The notes under the pieces were generated by a model, which saw only the letters and a program-made list of their open reading frames with translations, did not search any database and was not told the DNA's origin. The translations under genes were made by a program, and so were the position numbers. DNA of 64,000 bases. It comes from Vibrio sp. HB236076. Its GTDB lineage: Bacteria > Pseudomonadota > Gammaproteobacteria > Enterobacterales > Vibrionaceae. Shown in pieces: positions 28,550 to 39,202 of this stretch (its first letter is position 1; each line of letters begins with the position of its first letter). Where the stretch lies: contig NZ_CP162601.1 in assembly GCF_040957575.1 (NCBI RefSeq), positions 744,001 through 808,000 of the forward strand. Reading direction: 5' to 3'.

Positions 28550-29884
28550 ATGAAGACGTGGCAACAATGTCATCACTTAGTGGTGGTAGGATTGGGGATC
28601 ACTGGCTTATCGGTGGTCAACTATGTTAAGCGCGTTGCGCCTCACGTTGACATCAAGGTGATTGATACACGCCTCACTCCGCCCGGGGCTGAGGCGCTGC
28701 CTGCCGGTATTGAAAGTTGCTTTGGCGAGTGGCAAATGGACTGGTTGCTGCAAGCGGACTTAGTGGTAACCACACCGGGTGTTGCCCTGGCCACAGAGCA
28801 AATTCAAACCGTGATCAGTGCGGGTATCGATGTGGTCGGGGATATTGAGTTGTTTGCTCAAGCGGTCGACAAACCGGTCTTGGCCATCACCGGCTCAAAT
28901 GGAAAAAGTACCGTGACCGATCTCACTGGCGTCTTGTTGCGCGCGGCGGGCCTCAACGTTGGTGTTGGTGGCAACATTGGAACGCCTGCATTGGATTTAC
29001 TCGCTCAAGACTGTGACGTTTATGTCCTTGAACTGTCGAGTTTTCAGCTGGAAACCACGTTCAATCTCGCTTTAGTGGCCGCCGCGTATCTCAATCTCAG
29101 CGAAGATCACATGGACCGTTACGCCAGTTTTGCTCATTATGGCGCGGCGAAACAGCGTATTTTTCGCCATGCACAGTTAGCGATCGTCAATCGAGAAGAT
29201 CGCGCCACCTACCCAAGTTGTCAACTTACTCAAAAGGCCTTGCAAAAGACCATCACGTTTGGCCTAAACGATCAAGAGTTTGGCTTTGTCGAGCACCAAG
29301 GGCAGCGCTATTTGAGTGTTGATCAGACGCCATTAGTGGCGGCGCAATCGCTGTCGATGATCGGTCAACACAATTACCTCAATGCGCTGGTGGCGTTGGC
29401 CTTAGTGTCGAGTTTGTCTTTGGATCTTCAATTGGTTTTGCCCGCATTACAAACTTACTCTGGCTTGACACATCGATGTGAGGTTGTCGTTGATAATCAT
29501 GGCATTAAATGGATTAATGATTCCAAAGCAACCAATGTTGCCAGCACTCAAGCGGCGTTATCTGGCTTGGAGTGTCAGGGCCAGTTGTATTTATTAGTCG
29601 GCGGTGAAGGCAAGGGCGCGGATTTTTCTTCGCTCGCTCCACTGCTCGATACGCTGCCAGTGACGTTATTGTGTTTTGGCAAAGACGGTCCACAACTGGC
29701 GGCGTTAGCGAGCGATGCTCGTGTGTTTCAAGATATGGAACAAGCGGTAGCCAGTATTGCGGGTCAATTAAAGCACGGCGATATTGTGTTGCTTTCACCG
29801 GCTTGCGCCAGTTTGGATCAATACGCCAATTTTGCCGAGCGCGGCCGAGCTTTTGTGCAGTTGGCTGAGCAGTATGGGAAATAG
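28550..29884 (+). CDS. murD: UDP-MurNAc-L-Ala-D-Glu ligase MurD
   Basis: A 444-residue Mur ligase that adds D-glutamate as the second stem residue. Visible motifs are the N-terminal VVGLGITGLSVVNYV fold, the P-loop ITGSNGKSTVTDL, LELSSFQLE and NDSKATNVAST. The ATG at 28550 has AGGAAAAGGG before it and is preferred to an in-frame GTG at 28535. ftsW starts six bases after the stop. Confidence 0.96.
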   Translation: MKTWQQCHHLVVVGLGITGLSVVNYVKRVAPHVDIKVIDTRLTPPGAEALPAGIESCFGEWQMDWLLQADLVVTTPGVALATEQIQTVISAGIDVVGDIELFAQAVDKPVLAITGSNGKSTVTDLTGVLLRAAGLNVGVGGNIGTPALDLLAQDCDVYVLELSSFQLETTFNLALVAAAYLNLSEDHMDRYASFAHYGAAKQRIFRHAQLAIVNREDRATYPSCQLTQKALQKTITFGLNDQEFGFVEHQGQRYLSVDQTPLVAAQSLSMIGQHNYLNALVALALVSSLSLDLQLVLPALQTYSGLTHRCEVVVDNHGIKWINDSKATNVASTQAALSGLECQGQLYLLVGGEGKGADFSSLAPLLDTLPVTLLCFGKDGPQLAALASDARVFQDMEQAVASIAGQLKHGDIVLLSPACASLDQYANFAERGRAFVQLAEQYGK

Positions 29885-29890
29885 TCGATT

Positions 29891-31069
29891 GTGAAGTTTT
29901 CATCATTGAGACAATCACTTTGGCAATGGTTAAATCGAGCCAGTCCTCAGGCGTTGTTTGACCGTCAGTTGGTGTGGATTGCGCTGGGTTTGATGAGTAT
30001 TGGCCTTATTATGGTCACCTCGGCGTCGTTTCCGGTCAGTATTCGACTGACCGAAGGCCCTTTTCACTTTATGTTTCGCCATGCGTCTTTTTTGGCCATT
30101 GCGCTTTTTACGGCGGTGATGGTTTTACAAGTGCGTTTGTATCACTGGTATCGGTACAGTGGCTATTTACTCGGGGTGGCTTTGTTTTTGTTGTTGGTGG
30201 TGTTAGCGGTTGGTAACTCCGTCAATGGTGCGTCGCGCTGGATCCCACTGGGTTTGTTTAACCTACAGCCTGCCGAAGTGGCTAAGTTGGCTTTGTTCGT
30301 TTTTATGGCGAGCTATTTAGTCCGCAAACAAGATGAAGTGCGTTCCACTTTTTTTGGCGGCTTTCTCAAGCCGATAGCGGTGTTTGGTGCCCTAGCACTA
30401 TTGCTGCTTTTTCAGCCAGATTTAGGCACGGTGATCGTGATGCTGGTTACCGTGTTTGGCATGCTGTTTATTGCCGGTGCTAAGCTGTCGCAATTTATTG
30501 CCTTGATGTTGACTGGCGTGGTAGCCGTGGTTGGCTTGATTATTGTCGAGCCTTATCGGGTACGACGAGTGACGTCTTTTTTGGATCCTTGGCAAGACCC
30601 GTTTGGCAGTGGTTACCAGCTGACGCAATCGCTGATGGCGTTTGGTCGTGGTCAATGGTTTGGGCAAGGGCTAGGAAATTCGATTCAAAAGCTTGAATAC
30701 CTGCCCGAAGCCCATACCGATTTTGTTTTTGCGGTGATCGGTGAAGAGTTGGGGTTTGTTGGTGTGTTCGCCATTTTGTGTTTGATTTTTTGTTTGGTAT
30801 TTAAAGCCATCAAAATTGGCAAGCGCGCTTTTGAGCAAGACATGTATTTTGGTGGCTATTTGTCTTTTGCTATCGGGATTTGGTTTGCTTTCCAAACTTT
30901 GGTTAACGTCGGTGCCGCCGCCGGTATGGTCCCGACGAAAGGCTTGACCTTGCCTCTGATCAGTTACGGCGGGTCGAGTTTGGTGGTCATGAGTGTGGCG
31001 GTGGCCTTGCTGCTGCGCGTCGATCACGAATACCGCCTTCAACAGGTAGATAATAATGAAGCAGAATAA
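29891..31069 (+). CDS. ftsW: Septal peptidoglycan polymerase FtsW (SEDS family)
   Basis: A 392-residue inner-membrane SEDS glycosyltransferase, partner of FtsI in septum synthesis. About ten transmembrane helices are visible, with conserved [50 protein letters not shown] and [13 protein letters not shown]. It uses a GTG start at 29891, six bases after murD. The 3' end overlaps murG by 14 bases. Confidence 0.95.
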   Translation: MKFSSLRQSLWQWLNRASPQALFDRQLVWIALGLMSIGLIMVTSASFPVSIRLTEGPFHFMFRHASFLAIALFTAVMVLQVRLYHWYRYSGYLLGVALFLLLVVLAVGNSVNGASRWIPLGLFNLQPAEVAKLALFVFMASYLVRKQDEVRSTFFGGFLKPIAVFGALALLLLFQPDLGTVIVMLVTVFGMLFIAGAKLSQFIALMLTGVVAVVGLIIVEPYRVRRVTSFLDPWQDPFGSGYQLTQSLMAFGRGQWFGQGLGNSIQKLEYLPEAHTDFVFAVIGEELGFVGVFAILCLIFCLVFKAIKIGKRAFEQDMYFGGYLSFAIGIWFAFQTLVNVGAAAGMVPTKGLTLPLISYGGSSLVVMSVAVALLLRVDHEYRLQQVDNNEAE

Positions 31070-32135
31070 TACTCAGGCCGCAAAGCGTCTGTTGGTGATG
31101 GCCGGTGGGACCGGTGGTCACGTTTTTCCAGGTTTGGCGGTGGCCAAACAGTTGCAGTCACAAGGCTGGCAAATTCGTTGGCTTGGCACTGCCGATCGGA
31201 TGGAAGCAGATTTAGTACCTAAACACGGTATTGATATCGATTTTATCAAAGTCAAAGGCCTGCGTGGTCAAGGGCTCAAAAAGCGGTTGGTCGCACCGTG
31301 GCAGATCTTGCAAGCCATCGTACAAGCGCGTCGCCATATCAAAGCTTGGCAGCCGGATGTGGTCTTGGGGATGGGCGGTTACGTCAGTGGGCCCGGTGGG
31401 GTCGCAGCTTGGCTGTCTGGAATACCGGTGGTTTTACATGAACAAAACGCCGTCGCGGGGTTGACGAATAGCTGGTTAGCTAAAATTGCCAAGCGAGTCT
31501 TTCAAGCTTTTCCCGGTGCGTTTGCCAATGCAGACGTCGTTGGTAACCCGGTGCGTGAGGATTTGCTGACCCTTGACGACCCACAGGCGCGTTTTGCAAA
31601 GCGAGGTGACTCATCGCTGCGCGTTTTAGTCATGGGAGGCAGTCAAGGGGCTCGAATACTCAACCAAGTTGTCCCCGAAGCCTTCGGTCAATTGGGCCAA
31701 GGCTGGCAAGTACGTCACCAAGCGGGTAAAGGCAATGCCCAAAGTGTGACAGAGTCCTACCAAAAGCAGGGCGTTGGCGAGGTTCAAGTCACCGAATTTA
31801 TCCATGATGTGGCTGAGGCTTATGCTTGGGCGGATGTGGTGGTTTGTCGCTCGGGGGCGTTGACGGTCTCAGAGCTATCGGCGACCGGGCTGGGAGCCAT
31901 TTTTGTTCCCTTTATGCACAAAGACCGCCAGCAAGCGCTCAATGCCGATCACTTAGTGGAAGCGGGGGCAGCCTTGATGATCGAGCAGCCCGACCTAACG
32001 CCGGAGTCGTTGGCAAATCAGATGTCATCGTTGGATCGCAAAGCGTTGCAAGTGATGGCCGCCAAAGCCAGGCAACAGGCAAAAACCGATGCCGCACAAC
32101 GCGTTGCAGCAGCGATTGTGCAGTTGTCTAAATAA
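31056..32135 (+). CDS. murG: Lipid II synthase MurG
   Basis: A 359-residue peripheral membrane GT28 glycosyltransferase that adds GlcNAc to lipid I. It has the N-terminal [14 protein letters not shown] loop, [23 protein letters not shown], the [10 protein letters not shown] loop and the donor-site [10 protein letters not shown]. The ATG lies inside the end of ftsW with AGGT upstream. Unlike the rest of the cluster, a 258-bp spacer separates it from murC. Confidence 0.96.
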   Translation: MKQNNTQAAKRLLVMAGGTGGHVFPGLAVAKQLQSQGWQIRWLGTADRMEADLVPKHGIDIDFIKVKGLRGQGLKKRLVAPWQILQAIVQARRHIKAWQPDVVLGMGGYVSGPGGVAAWLSGIPVVLHEQNAVAGLTNSWLAKIAKRVFQAFPGAFANADVVGNPVREDLLTLDDPQARFAKRGDSSLRVLVMGGSQGARILNQVVPEAFGQLGQGWQVRHQAGKGNAQSVTESYQKQGVGEVQVTEFIHDVAEAYAWADVVVCRSGALTVSELSATGLGAIFVPFMHKDRQQALNADHLVEAGAALMIEQPDLTPESLANQMSSLDRKALQVMAAKARQQAKTDAAQRVAAAIVQLSK

Positions 32136-32224
32136 CCTATACATTCAATGGTCGCTGAGGTTTTGCCATTTCAGATTGGGTCACCGACACGGGGTGCCAA
32201 GTCCCTAGTGGGAAATCAAGCCCA

Positions 32225-32383
32225 ATGAGCAACATCCGTTGGGCTTTGAAGGCGTTCGAGGTTTTAAACCAAGGCCGTTTGTCCTCTTGCCGGGCGCAGA
32301 GCCTCAAGGTGACAAGACGTTTAGCAACCATAGACGACATCGACAATCATCACTGGCTTTGTCGTCAGCCAGTAGCAGAGTAA
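32225..32383 (+). CDS. Possible small ORF in the murG-murC spacer (52 codons), doubtful
   Basis: The frame starts with ATG at 32225 and ends with TAA 10 bp before the murC start. Its product begins [16 protein letters not shown], is basic and hydrophilic, with two cysteines, and matches no family I recognise. A GGGA lies 11 bases upstream, a poor but possible ribosome-binding site. It overlaps by ATGA the stop of an even shorter frame at 32148. A frame of this size can easily arise by chance, so coding is unproven. Confidence 0.2.
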   Translation: MSNIRWALKAFEVLNQGRLSSCRAQSLKVTRRLATIDDIDNHHWLCRQPVAE

Positions 32384-32393
32384 AGAGATCCTT

Positions 32394-33854
32394 ATGGTGG
32401 TAGAACACACACAAGATATTGCCCAAATTCGCACCATTATTCCCGAGATGCGTCGTGTGAAGTGCATTCATTTTATTGGCATTGGCGGCGCGGGAATGAG
32501 TGGTATTGCCGAAGTCTTGCTCAATGAAGGCTACCACATCAGTGGATCTGATATAGCCAAAAACCCGGTCACGTGTCATCTACAAGAAAAAGGGGCTCAA
32601 GTGTTTATCGGCCATCACGCCGAGAACGTCGACCAGGCCAGTGTGGTGGTGGTGTCGAGTGCCATTAACCATGAAAACCCTGAGATTTTGCGCGCCAAAG
32701 AGAAGCGCATTCCGATTGTACGCCGCGCTGAAATGTTGGCGGAGCTAATGCGTTTTCGTCACGGTATTGCGGTGGCGGGAACACACGGTAAAACCACCAC
32801 AACAGCTTTGGTTACCCAGATTTATTCTGAAGCGGGGCTCGATCCGACGTTTGTTAATGGCGGTTTAGTGAAAAGTGCTGGGACCAATGCGCGTTTGGGA
32901 TCAAGCCGTATTTTAATCGCCGAAGCCGATGAAAGTGATGCGTCGTTTTTGCACTTACAGCCCATGGTCAGCATAGTGACTAACATTGAAGCGGATCACA
33001 TGGATACCTACGGCGGAGACTTTACTACTCTAAAGCAAACCTTTGTCGACTTTTTGCATCAACTGCCGTTTTATGGCCAGGCGATCATGTGTTTAGACGA
33101 TCCGGTGATCCGCGAGCTGATCCCTCAGATCAGTCGTCAGGTGATCACGTATGGTTTTTCGAGTTTGGCCGATGTGCAAATTCGCGATTATCAGCAAGTG
33201 GGTCAACAAGGGCGCTTTACTGTGGTTCGCAACGGCCGTGATGATCTGGCGATCACACTCAATATTCCCGGCCGTCACAACGCCTTAAACGCCGCCGCCG
33301 CGATTGCTGTTGCCACCGAAGACGACATCAGTGATGAGGCGATCTTGGCCGCGATGGCAGGGACACAAGGCACTGGGCGTCGATTTGATCACTTAGGTGA
33401 GTTTGACACCGGTAAGGGACAGGTCATGTTGGTCGACGATTATGGCCATCACCCGACTGAGGTGGACGTCACGATTCAAGCCGCTCGCAACGGCTGGCCG
33501 GATAAGCGTTTAGTGATGATTTTCCAGCCGCACCGCTACAGCCGGACGCGCGATTTGTACGATGACTTTGCCAATGTACTTGAACAAGTGGATGTCCTTT
33601 TGATGCTCGATGTGTACTCTGCAGGTGAACAGCCGATCGCCGGTGCAGATAGCCGGGCATTGTGCCGTACGATTCGAGCGCGCGGTCAGGTTGAGCCTAT
33701 TTTTGTCGCCGAAGTGGCTTCCTTGCCCAATGTGTTGGCCAATGTGCTGCAAGATGGTGACTTGGTATTGACACAGGGGGCCGGCGATGTGGGTAAAGTA
33801 GCGAAAAATCTGGCTGCTTTGAAACTTGATATCCAGCAAATGAAGACCGTTTGA
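32394..33854 (+). CDS. murC: UDP-MurNAc-L-alanine ligase MurC
   Basis: A 486-residue Mur ligase that starts the stem peptide by adding L-Ala to UDP-MurNAc. The N-terminal nucleotide site [18 protein letters not shown], the P-loop [23 protein letters not shown] and [10 protein letters not shown] are present. Length matches E. coli (491). A perfect hairpin (ACTGGCT/AGCCAGT, 32352-32373) lies about 20 bases before the ATG, an unusual feature in this otherwise tightly packed cluster. Confidence 0.97.
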   Translation: MVVEHTQDIAQIRTIIPEMRRVKCIHFIGIGGAGMSGIAEVLLNEGYHISGSDIAKNPVTCHLQEKGAQVFIGHHAENVDQASVVVVSSAINHENPEILRAKEKRIPIVRRAEMLAELMRFRHGIAVAGTHGKTTTTALVTQIYSEAGLDPTFVNGGLVKSAGTNARLGSSRILIAEADESDASFLHLQPMVSIVTNIEADHMDTYGGDFTTLKQTFVDFLHQLPFYGQAIMCLDDPVIRELIPQISRQVITYGFSSLADVQIRDYQQVGQQGRFTVVRNGRDDLAITLNIPGRHNALNAAAAIAVATEDDISDEAILAAMAGTQGTGRRFDHLGEFDTGKGQVMLVDDYGHHPTEVDVTIQAARNGWPDKRLVMIFQPHRYSRTRDLYDDFANVLEQVDVLLMLDVYSAGEQPIAGADSRALCRTIRARGQVEPIFVAEVASLPNVLANVLQDGDLVLTQGAGDVGKVAKNLAALKLDIQQMKTV

Positions 33855-33929
33855 TAGCAATAGAGTTCTCATTAATTGGATTTAAAGTAAAAAAAATGCT
33901 TGAAATCTGTTATTTATGCTCATGAGCGA

Positions 33930-33957
33930 TTGAAGATGGCCATGAGCTCAGTATAAT
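33930..33957 (+). promoter_or_regulatory. ftsQAZ promoter
   Basis: TTGAAG, a 16-bp spacer and a perfect TATAAT lie in the 174-bp murC-ftsQ spacer, giving a leader of about 65 bases. It provides a separate start for ftsQ-ftsA-ftsZ inside the cluster, as in E. coli. Confidence 0.72.
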
Positions 33958-34028
33958 TCAATTATGGGCCATTCATTTTTTATTTGAGTTGCACAGCAGA
34001 TTGAATCGAGTGAGAAGAAAGGAACCGT

Positions 34029-34805
34029 GTGGTGTTTGCCGATAATTTATCGTTAAAGCGGGTTCTTCCTGCGCCAGCGGCTCTGAAAAAACAATCACTA
34101 GGATTGAGTTTTTTTGCTTTTGTCGCGCTGTTGATTGGCTCTAGCCTTTACAGCACGGTCAGTTGGATGTGGGACGACCAACGCCTGCCATTGTCGAAAA
34201 TCGTGTTGCAAGGTGATTTGCATTACGTCGATGCAAAACAAGTGCAAAACGCCTTCGGTCGCATCGATCACATCGGAACCTTTATGTCCCAAGACATCGC
34301 TGTGCTGCAAAAAAGCGTCGAAACGATTCCTTGGGTGGCTCACGCGTCGATTCGCAAGCAATGGCCAGATGTGATTAAGGTGTTTATTACTGAGCACCAT
34401 CCGAGTGCGATTTGGAATGGCAATGCCTTGTTAAATGGCAAAGGATTGGTGTTTGATGGCGATATTCACCGCATTGATACACCGTTAGTGCAATTGTCCG
34501 GGCCGGTGGCGTCGTCTGAGTTGGTGTTGAGTACTTATCGGGATGTGGCCGCTGATTTTACACCACTGGGCCTGAGTATTCGCGCTTTGTCTTTGAATGA
34601 CAGGCGAGCATGGCAGTTGACGCTGAACAATGGCGTTCGTTTAGAGCTTGGTAAAGATGCATTAAAAGAGCGAATTAAACGCTTTGTTTTTCTTTATCGT
34701 CAACTCGGCGAAAAAACCGACCAAGTGGCGTATGTTGATTTGCGTTACGATACCGGGGCGGCCATTGGTTGGTTAGCCCAAGATGATAAACAAAATAGAG
34801 AGTAA
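34029..34805 (+). CDS. ftsQ: Cell division protein FtsQ
   Basis: A 258-residue bitopic division protein, scaffold for FtsL/FtsB recruitment. A short cytoplasmic tail, one transmembrane helix (about residues 27-45) and a periplasmic POTRA domain (LSKIVLQGDLHYVDAKQV onward) with the FtsQ beta domain follow. The start is GTG at 34029, or the adjacent GTG at 34032, after AGGAA. No ddlB gene lies between murC and ftsQ, unlike E. coli; I recall this as normal for vibrios. Confidence 0.93.
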   Translation: MVFADNLSLKRVLPAPAALKKQSLGLSFFAFVALLIGSSLYSTVSWMWDDQRLPLSKIVLQGDLHYVDAKQVQNAFGRIDHIGTFMSQDIAVLQKSVETIPWVAHASIRKQWPDVIKVFITEHHPSAIWNGNALLNGKGLVFDGDIHRIDTPLVQLSGPVASSELVLSTYRDVAADFTPLGLSIRALSLNDRRAWQLTLNNGVRLELGKDALKERIKRFVFLYRQLGEKTDQVAYVDLRYDTGAAIGWLAQDDKQNRE

Positions 34806-34807
34806 CC

Positions 34808-36067
34808 ATGACCGGAGATGACAATTTAGTTGTTGGTCTTGATATCGGCACGGCAACCGTATCCGCATTAGTCGGTGAAGTCTTACCTGATGGTCAAATA
34901 AATATTATTGGCGCCGGGAGTAGTCCGTCGCGCGGAATGGACAAAGGTGGGGTTAACGACCTGGAGTCCGTGGTCAAGTCGGTTCAACGCGCGATTGACC
35001 AAGCGGAGTTGATGGCGGAATGCCAAATTTCCGATGTGTTTTTATCCCTATCGGGTAAGCACATTGCCAGCCGAATTGAAAAAGGTATGGGTACGGTTAC
35101 CGATGAAGAAGTGTCTCAAGAAGACATGGATCGTGCTATCCATACAGCAAAATCGATAAAAATTGGTGAAGAACAGCGAATTCTTCATGTGATTCCTCAA
35201 GAATTTACCATAGACTATCAAGAGGGCATCAAAAATCCGCTGGGGTTGTCTGGGGTGAGAATGGAAGTCAGTGTCCATTTGATTACCTGTCACAGCGACA
35301 TGGCACGCAACATTATTAAAGCGGTTGAGCGCTGCGGCCTCAATGTCGAGCAATTGGTGTTTTCTGGCTTGGCGGCCAGTAATGCGGTGATCACAGAAGA
35401 CGAGCGAGAACTGGGTGTGTGCGTGGTCGATATTGGTGCGGGGACGATGGACGTGTCCATTTGGACCGGCGGCGCATTAAGGCACACCGAAGTGTTTTCT
35501 TATGCCGGCAATGCCGTTACCAGTGATATTGCCTTTGCATTTGGCACGCCAGTGAGCGATGCTGAAGAAATTAAAGTCAAGTATGGCTGCGCGCTAAGCG
35601 AGTTAGTCAGCAAAGACGATACCGTTAATGTCCCCAGTGTTGGGGGGCGTCCATCGCGAAGTTTACAACGTCAAACGTTGTCAGAAGTGATAGAACCCCG
35701 CTACACTGAACTGATGGGATTGGTTAACCAAACGATTGACACCGTTCAATCTAAACTGCGTCAAGAGGGCATTAAGCATCACTTGGCCGCTGGTGTGGTG
35801 CTGACCGGAGGGGCAGCACAGATTGAAGGGCTCGTCGAATGTGCGGAGCGCGTATTCCGCAATCAAGTACGCGTTGGTAAGCCCCTCGAAGTGGGTGGGC
35901 TTACTGATTATGTTAAGGAGCCGTATCATTCAACGGCAGTAGGATTACTTCATTACGCGAAGGACATGCAATCAACCGATGACAATGATTTTAACGAGCC
36001 TAAACGGTCGTCTTCATTACCTGGTTTTTTTGCCAAATTGCGTAACTGGATTCAAAAAGAGTTTTAA
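34808..36067 (+). CDS. ftsA: Cell division protein FtsA
   Basis: A 419-residue actin-like ATPase that tethers FtsZ to the membrane. Phosphate-binding motifs are VVGLDIGTATVSALVGE, VVDIGAGTMDVSIWTGG and VVLTGGAAQIEGL. The C-terminal amphipathic helix that inserts in the membrane (FFAKLRNWIQKEF) is intact. It starts two bases after the ftsQ stop and is followed by ftsZ after 30 bp. Confidence 0.97.
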   Translation: MTGDDNLVVGLDIGTATVSALVGEVLPDGQINIIGAGSSPSRGMDKGGVNDLESVVKSVQRAIDQAELMAECQISDVFLSLSGKHIASRIEKGMGTVTDEEVSQEDMDRAIHTAKSIKIGEEQRILHVIPQEFTIDYQEGIKNPLGLSGVRMEVSVHLITCHSDMARNIIKAVERCGLNVEQLVFSGLAASNAVITEDERELGVCVVDIGAGTMDVSIWTGGALRHTEVFSYAGNAVTSDIAFAFGTPVSDAEEIKVKYGCALSELVSKDDTVNVPSVGGRPSRSLQRQTLSEVIEPRYTELMGLVNQTIDTVQSKLRQEGIKHHLAAGVVLTGGAAQIEGLVECAERVFRNQVRVGKPLEVGGLTDYVKEPYHSTAVGLLHYAKDMQSTDDNDFNEPKRSSSLPGFFAKLRNWIQKEF

Positions 36068-36097
36068 CCTGAATTGCAGGGAAAACGGAGATAACAC

Positions 36098-37312
36098 ATG
36101 TTTGAACCGATGATGGAAATGTCTGACGATGCCGTAATCAAGGTCGTTGGAGTAGGCGGTGGCGGTGGTAACGCCGTCGAGCATATGGTCAGAGAATCGA
36201 TTGAAGGCGTTGAATTTATCAGCGTTAATACCGATGCTCAGGCGTTGAAAAAAACCAGTGTAGGCAACGTTATCCAAATCGGTGGTGACATCACCAAAGG
36301 TTTAGGAGCCGGCGCCAACCCTCAAGTCGGTCGCGATGCGGCACTTGAAGATAAAGAAAGAATTAAAGGTTCTTTAAGCGGTGCCGATATGGTCTTTATC
36401 GCAGCTGGTATGGGCGGTGGTACAGGAACAGGTGCTGCACCTGTCATTGCTGAGGTTGCCAAAGAACTTGGCGTACTAACCGTAGCCGTGGTGACCAAGC
36501 CGTTCAGCTTTGAAGGCAAAAAGCGTTTGGCGTTTGCTGAGCAAGGTATTGATGAGTTGTCTAAACACGTCGATTCACTGATCACAATCCCGAACGAAAA
36601 ATTGCTCAAAGTGCTCGGCCGAGGCGTGACTTTACTCGAAGCCTTTGCCAGTGCGAATGACGTGCTTAAAAATGCGGTACAAGGTATTGCGGAATTGATT
36701 ACTCGTCCTGGCATGATTAACGTCGACTTTGCCGACGTGCGTACTGTGATGTCAGAGATGGGACACGCGATGATGGGCAGCGGTATTGCTCAAGGTGAAG
36801 ATCGCGCAGAAGAAGCCGCTGAAATGGCGATTTCTAGCCCACTGCTTGAAGACATCGATTTGGCGGGCGCGCGTGGTGTACTGGTTAACATTACTGCTGG
36901 TTTGGACATGCGTCTTGATGAGTTTGAGACTGTGGGTAACACGGTCAAAGCGTTTGCATCAGACAATGCCACCGTGGTTATCGGTACGTCGCTTGACCCA
37001 GACATGAGTGATGAAATTCGCGTCACGGTCGTGGCAACGGGAATTGGTAATGAGCGCAAGCCAGACATTACGCTAGTGTCGGGCAGCAAGCCACAACCGG
37101 CTGCACAACCTGCAGCGCCTCAACAACAAGCGCCATTGGCTGCGAAAGTTGAGGAAAAGCCGGCACAAGGATTGCAAGAAAAACCTGCAAACCCACAGCC
37201 AGCGGCTTCTAGCTCTTCGTCTTCAGCGCCCAACAGCAACGCGGCACCGAAGACAGAAAAAGAAAGTGGCTACTTGGATATTCCTGCATTTTTACGTCGT
37301 CAGGCTGATTAA
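36098..37312 (+). CDS. ftsZ: Cell division tubulin homologue FtsZ
   Basis: A 404-residue GTPase that polymerises into the division ring. The tubulin signature GGGTGTG is in [14 protein letters not shown], and the T7 synergy loop is [11 protein letters not shown]. The globular core ends near residue 318. A flexible linker rich in Pro, Gln, Ala and Ser (about 325-385) leads to the conserved C-terminal peptide [13 protein letters not shown], which binds FtsA, ZipA and other partners. Confidence 0.98.
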   Translation: MFEPMMEMSDDAVIKVVGVGGGGGNAVEHMVRESIEGVEFISVNTDAQALKKTSVGNVIQIGGDITKGLGAGANPQVGRDAALEDKERIKGSLSGADMVFIAAGMGGGTGTGAAPVIAEVAKELGVLTVAVVTKPFSFEGKKRLAFAEQGIDELSKHVDSLITIPNEKLLKVLGRGVTLLEAFASANDVLKNAVQGIAELITRPGMINVDFADVRTVMSEMGHAMMGSGIAQGEDRAEEAAEMAISSPLLEDIDLAGARGVLVNITAGLDMRLDEFETVGNTVKAFASDNATVVIGTSLDPDMSDEIRVTVVATGIGNERKPDITLVSGSKPQPAAQPAAPQQQAPLAAKVEEKPAQGLQEKPANPQPAASSSSSSAPNSNAAPKTEKESGYLDIPAFLRRQAD

Positions 37313-37349
37313 TCGGTTTGAGGCAGCAATTTTGTGATGCAGGTCGAAT

Positions 37350-37377
37350 TTGACACTGTTCAAAATTGTGGTAGGAT
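37350..37377 (+). promoter_or_regulatory. lpxC promoter
   Basis: A perfect TTGACA, a 16-bp spacer and TAGGAT in the 117-bp ftsZ-lpxC spacer, 53 bp before the lpxC ATG. Confidence 0.75.
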
Positions 37378-37429
37378 TCACGGTCAGGTCGTAATGGCCG
37401 TGATTTGTAGCACTTTATGAGGCAATGAA

Positions 37430-38347
37430 ATGATCAGACAACGTACGTTGAAAGAAACGGTGCAAACGACTGGAGTGGGTCTTCACTCTGGACGTAAAGT
37501 CACACTTACACTTCGCCCAGCTGCTGCAAACACTGGCATCATCTATCGTCGTACAGATTTATCTCCGGCGGTTGAGTTCCCGGCTGACCCACAGTCAGTA
37601 CGAGACACTATGCTGTGTACTGCGCTGGTCAATGACGAAGGTATTCGTGTTTCTACCGTCGAGCACTTAAATGCGGCGCTCGCGGGTATGGGTATCGATA
37701 ACATCATCGTCGAAGTGGATGCACCAGAAATTCCTATTATGGATGGCAGTGCAAGTCCATTCGTCTTCTTACTCCAACAAGCGGGTATTGAAGAGCAATC
37801 TGCGGCGAAACGCTTTATTCGCATTAAAAAGCCGGTTCGCTTTGAAGATGGTGATAAGTGGGCTGAGTTTGTGCCTTTCAACGGTTTTCGTATGGATTTT
37901 GAAATTGATTTCAATCACCCAGCGATCGAAAGCAACGAGCAGCGTCTGAAATTCGATTTCTCATCGCAAAGCTTTATCCGCGACGTATCTCGCGCAAGAA
38001 CATTCGGTTTCATGAAAGACATCGAGTACTTGCAGTCGCAAAACCTATGCCTTGGTGGTAGCTTTGACTGTGCTATCGTGCTCGACGACTACCGCATTCT
38101 CAACGAAGAAGGCCTTCGTTTTGATAACGAGTTCGTTACCCATAAACTGCTTGATGCGGTGGGTGACCTATATATGTGCGGTCACGCCATTTTGGGTGAG
38201 TTCCGAGCGTTTAAATCAGGCCACGGTCTCAACAACCAGTTGTTACGTGCCGTGTTGGCTGACCAAGAAGCGTGGGAATGGGCGACGTTCGAGCAAGAAG
38301 AAAAATCGCCAGTGACCTTTGCTGCACCGAATCTTGTGATGGCGTAA
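37430..38347 (+). CDS. lpxC: UDP-3-O-acyl-GlcNAc deacetylase LpxC
   Basis: A 305-residue zinc enzyme, the committed step of lipid A synthesis. Zinc ligand His79 is in STVEHLNA; the second histidine and the aspartate are in [13 protein letters not shown], and the catalytic histidine region [14 protein letters not shown] is present. The length equals E. coli (305). It has its own promoter and ends at a terminator, so it is the last gene of the dcw cluster. Confidence 0.97.
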   Translation: MIRQRTLKETVQTTGVGLHSGRKVTLTLRPAAANTGIIYRRTDLSPAVEFPADPQSVRDTMLCTALVNDEGIRVSTVEHLNAALAGMGIDNIIVEVDAPEIPIMDGSASPFVFLLQQAGIEEQSAAKRFIRIKKPVRFEDGDKWAEFVPFNGFRMDFEIDFNHPAIESNEQRLKFDFSSQSFIRDVSRARTFGFMKDIEYLQSQNLCLGGSFDCAIVLDDYRILNEEGLRFDNEFVTHKLLDAVGDLYMCGHAILGEFRAFKSGHGLNNQLLRAVLADQEAWEWATFEQEEKSPVTFAAPNLVMA

Positions 38348-38360
38348 ACGCCGTCCTAAT

Positions 38361-38389
38361 AAAAACCAGGCCATGAGCCTGGTTTTTTT
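38361..38389. terminator. Bidirectional terminator between lpxC and dciA
   Basis: Stem CCAGGC/GCCTGG with flanking A5 and T7 tracts, placed between convergent genes. Confidence 0.88.
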
Positions 38390-38427
38390 ATGCCTGCTGT
38401 CTGCGTGAGCGGGCTCGCTATCGATGG

Positions 38428-38892
38428 TTACCGGTTGTTTTTACCCATGGCCGCGAGTTTTTGCAATTGCGCTTTTAATTTTGGCGATGCATTTTCGGCT
38501 AACTCGTCGAGCATTTGTGCGGTTTGCGCGGACATCGTACGGCGTGTTTGCCGCGGTTTTTGGCTTTGCTCGAGCGCATTCGATTGGGCGTAAAGTGCCG
38601 GGTTAATGACAATGTCTAGACCGGTCAATTGTGGGTAGCCTTGTTGGCGCAAGGCCGAAATGATACGCAGTCTGTCATAGTTGAGTTTCATTTTAAGCGA
38701 CGCACTCGCCACTTCGACAATCGCCTGACCATTGCGTAAATTGGCGGCACGGCAAAGTTTTGCCGTATGGGCAGGCAAACACTGCTGTAGGGCTTGTTGC
38801 AAAGCCAAAATGTCTTTTGAGCGCTGCTGTATGCCCTGTAAGCCTTGCTGGGTAAGTAATTGGCTGCTTTCGGTTGGACGGTGATCACGCAT
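38428..38892 (-). CDS. dciA: Replicative helicase loader/inhibitor DciA (DUF721)
   Basis: A 154-residue DUF721 protein. The folded N-terminal part (about 20-105) has the family features: LQQALQQCLPAHTAKLCRAA, GQAIVEVASASLKMKLNYDR and LDIVINPAL. The C-terminal part is basic and helical. DciA loads or interacts with the DnaB helicase in the many bacteria that lack DnaC, and has been studied in Vibrio cholerae. AGGATCAAGC precedes the ATG. It is divergent from secA and convergent with lpxC. Confidence 0.85.
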   Translation of the reverse strand: MRDHRPTESSQLLTQQGLQGIQQRSKDILALQQALQQCLPAHTAKLCRAANLRNGQAIVEVASASLKMKLNYDRLRIISALRQQGYPQLTGLDIVINPALYAQSNALEQSQKPRQTRRTMSAQTAQMLDELAENASPKLKAQLQKLAAMGKNNR

Positions 38893-39202
38893 GCTTGATC
38901 CTCATTTGACTTTCGTTGTTCATCTTAGAAAAATGCGCCACGGATAGCGAGTTTTTTTTCAAAATGCCTATGCGATGGCTGCAGAAATGATGAAAAATTG
39001 CCTTTTCGCTGCGGTTAATGTGGAGGTCAGTAAAAAAAATCCTTACACTAGAGTCACGTAACGCCTAGAGCTTGAAAAAGGGCAGTACAACCCCCATATC
39101 CTAAGTTACATATTCGTTCTCAGTATTCTTAGTTAACCACTGACAGAGACTGATAGCCATTTTAGAGACCGATTTTGGTCAAGACAGAGAGATTCATAAG
39201 CA
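38893..39202. other. Divergent dciA/secA intergenic region (310 bp)
   Basis: No secM-like secreted arrest gene is seen. Weak promoter candidates for secA include TTGAAA (39072-39077) with TATCCT at 19 bp and a TACACT at 39044-39049 without a clear -35. Two tiny frames overlap at 38964 (8 codons) and 38987 (24 codons, starting MMKNCLFAAV). A short TCAGT/ACTGA inverted repeat lies near 39120-39145. Confidence 0.5.
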
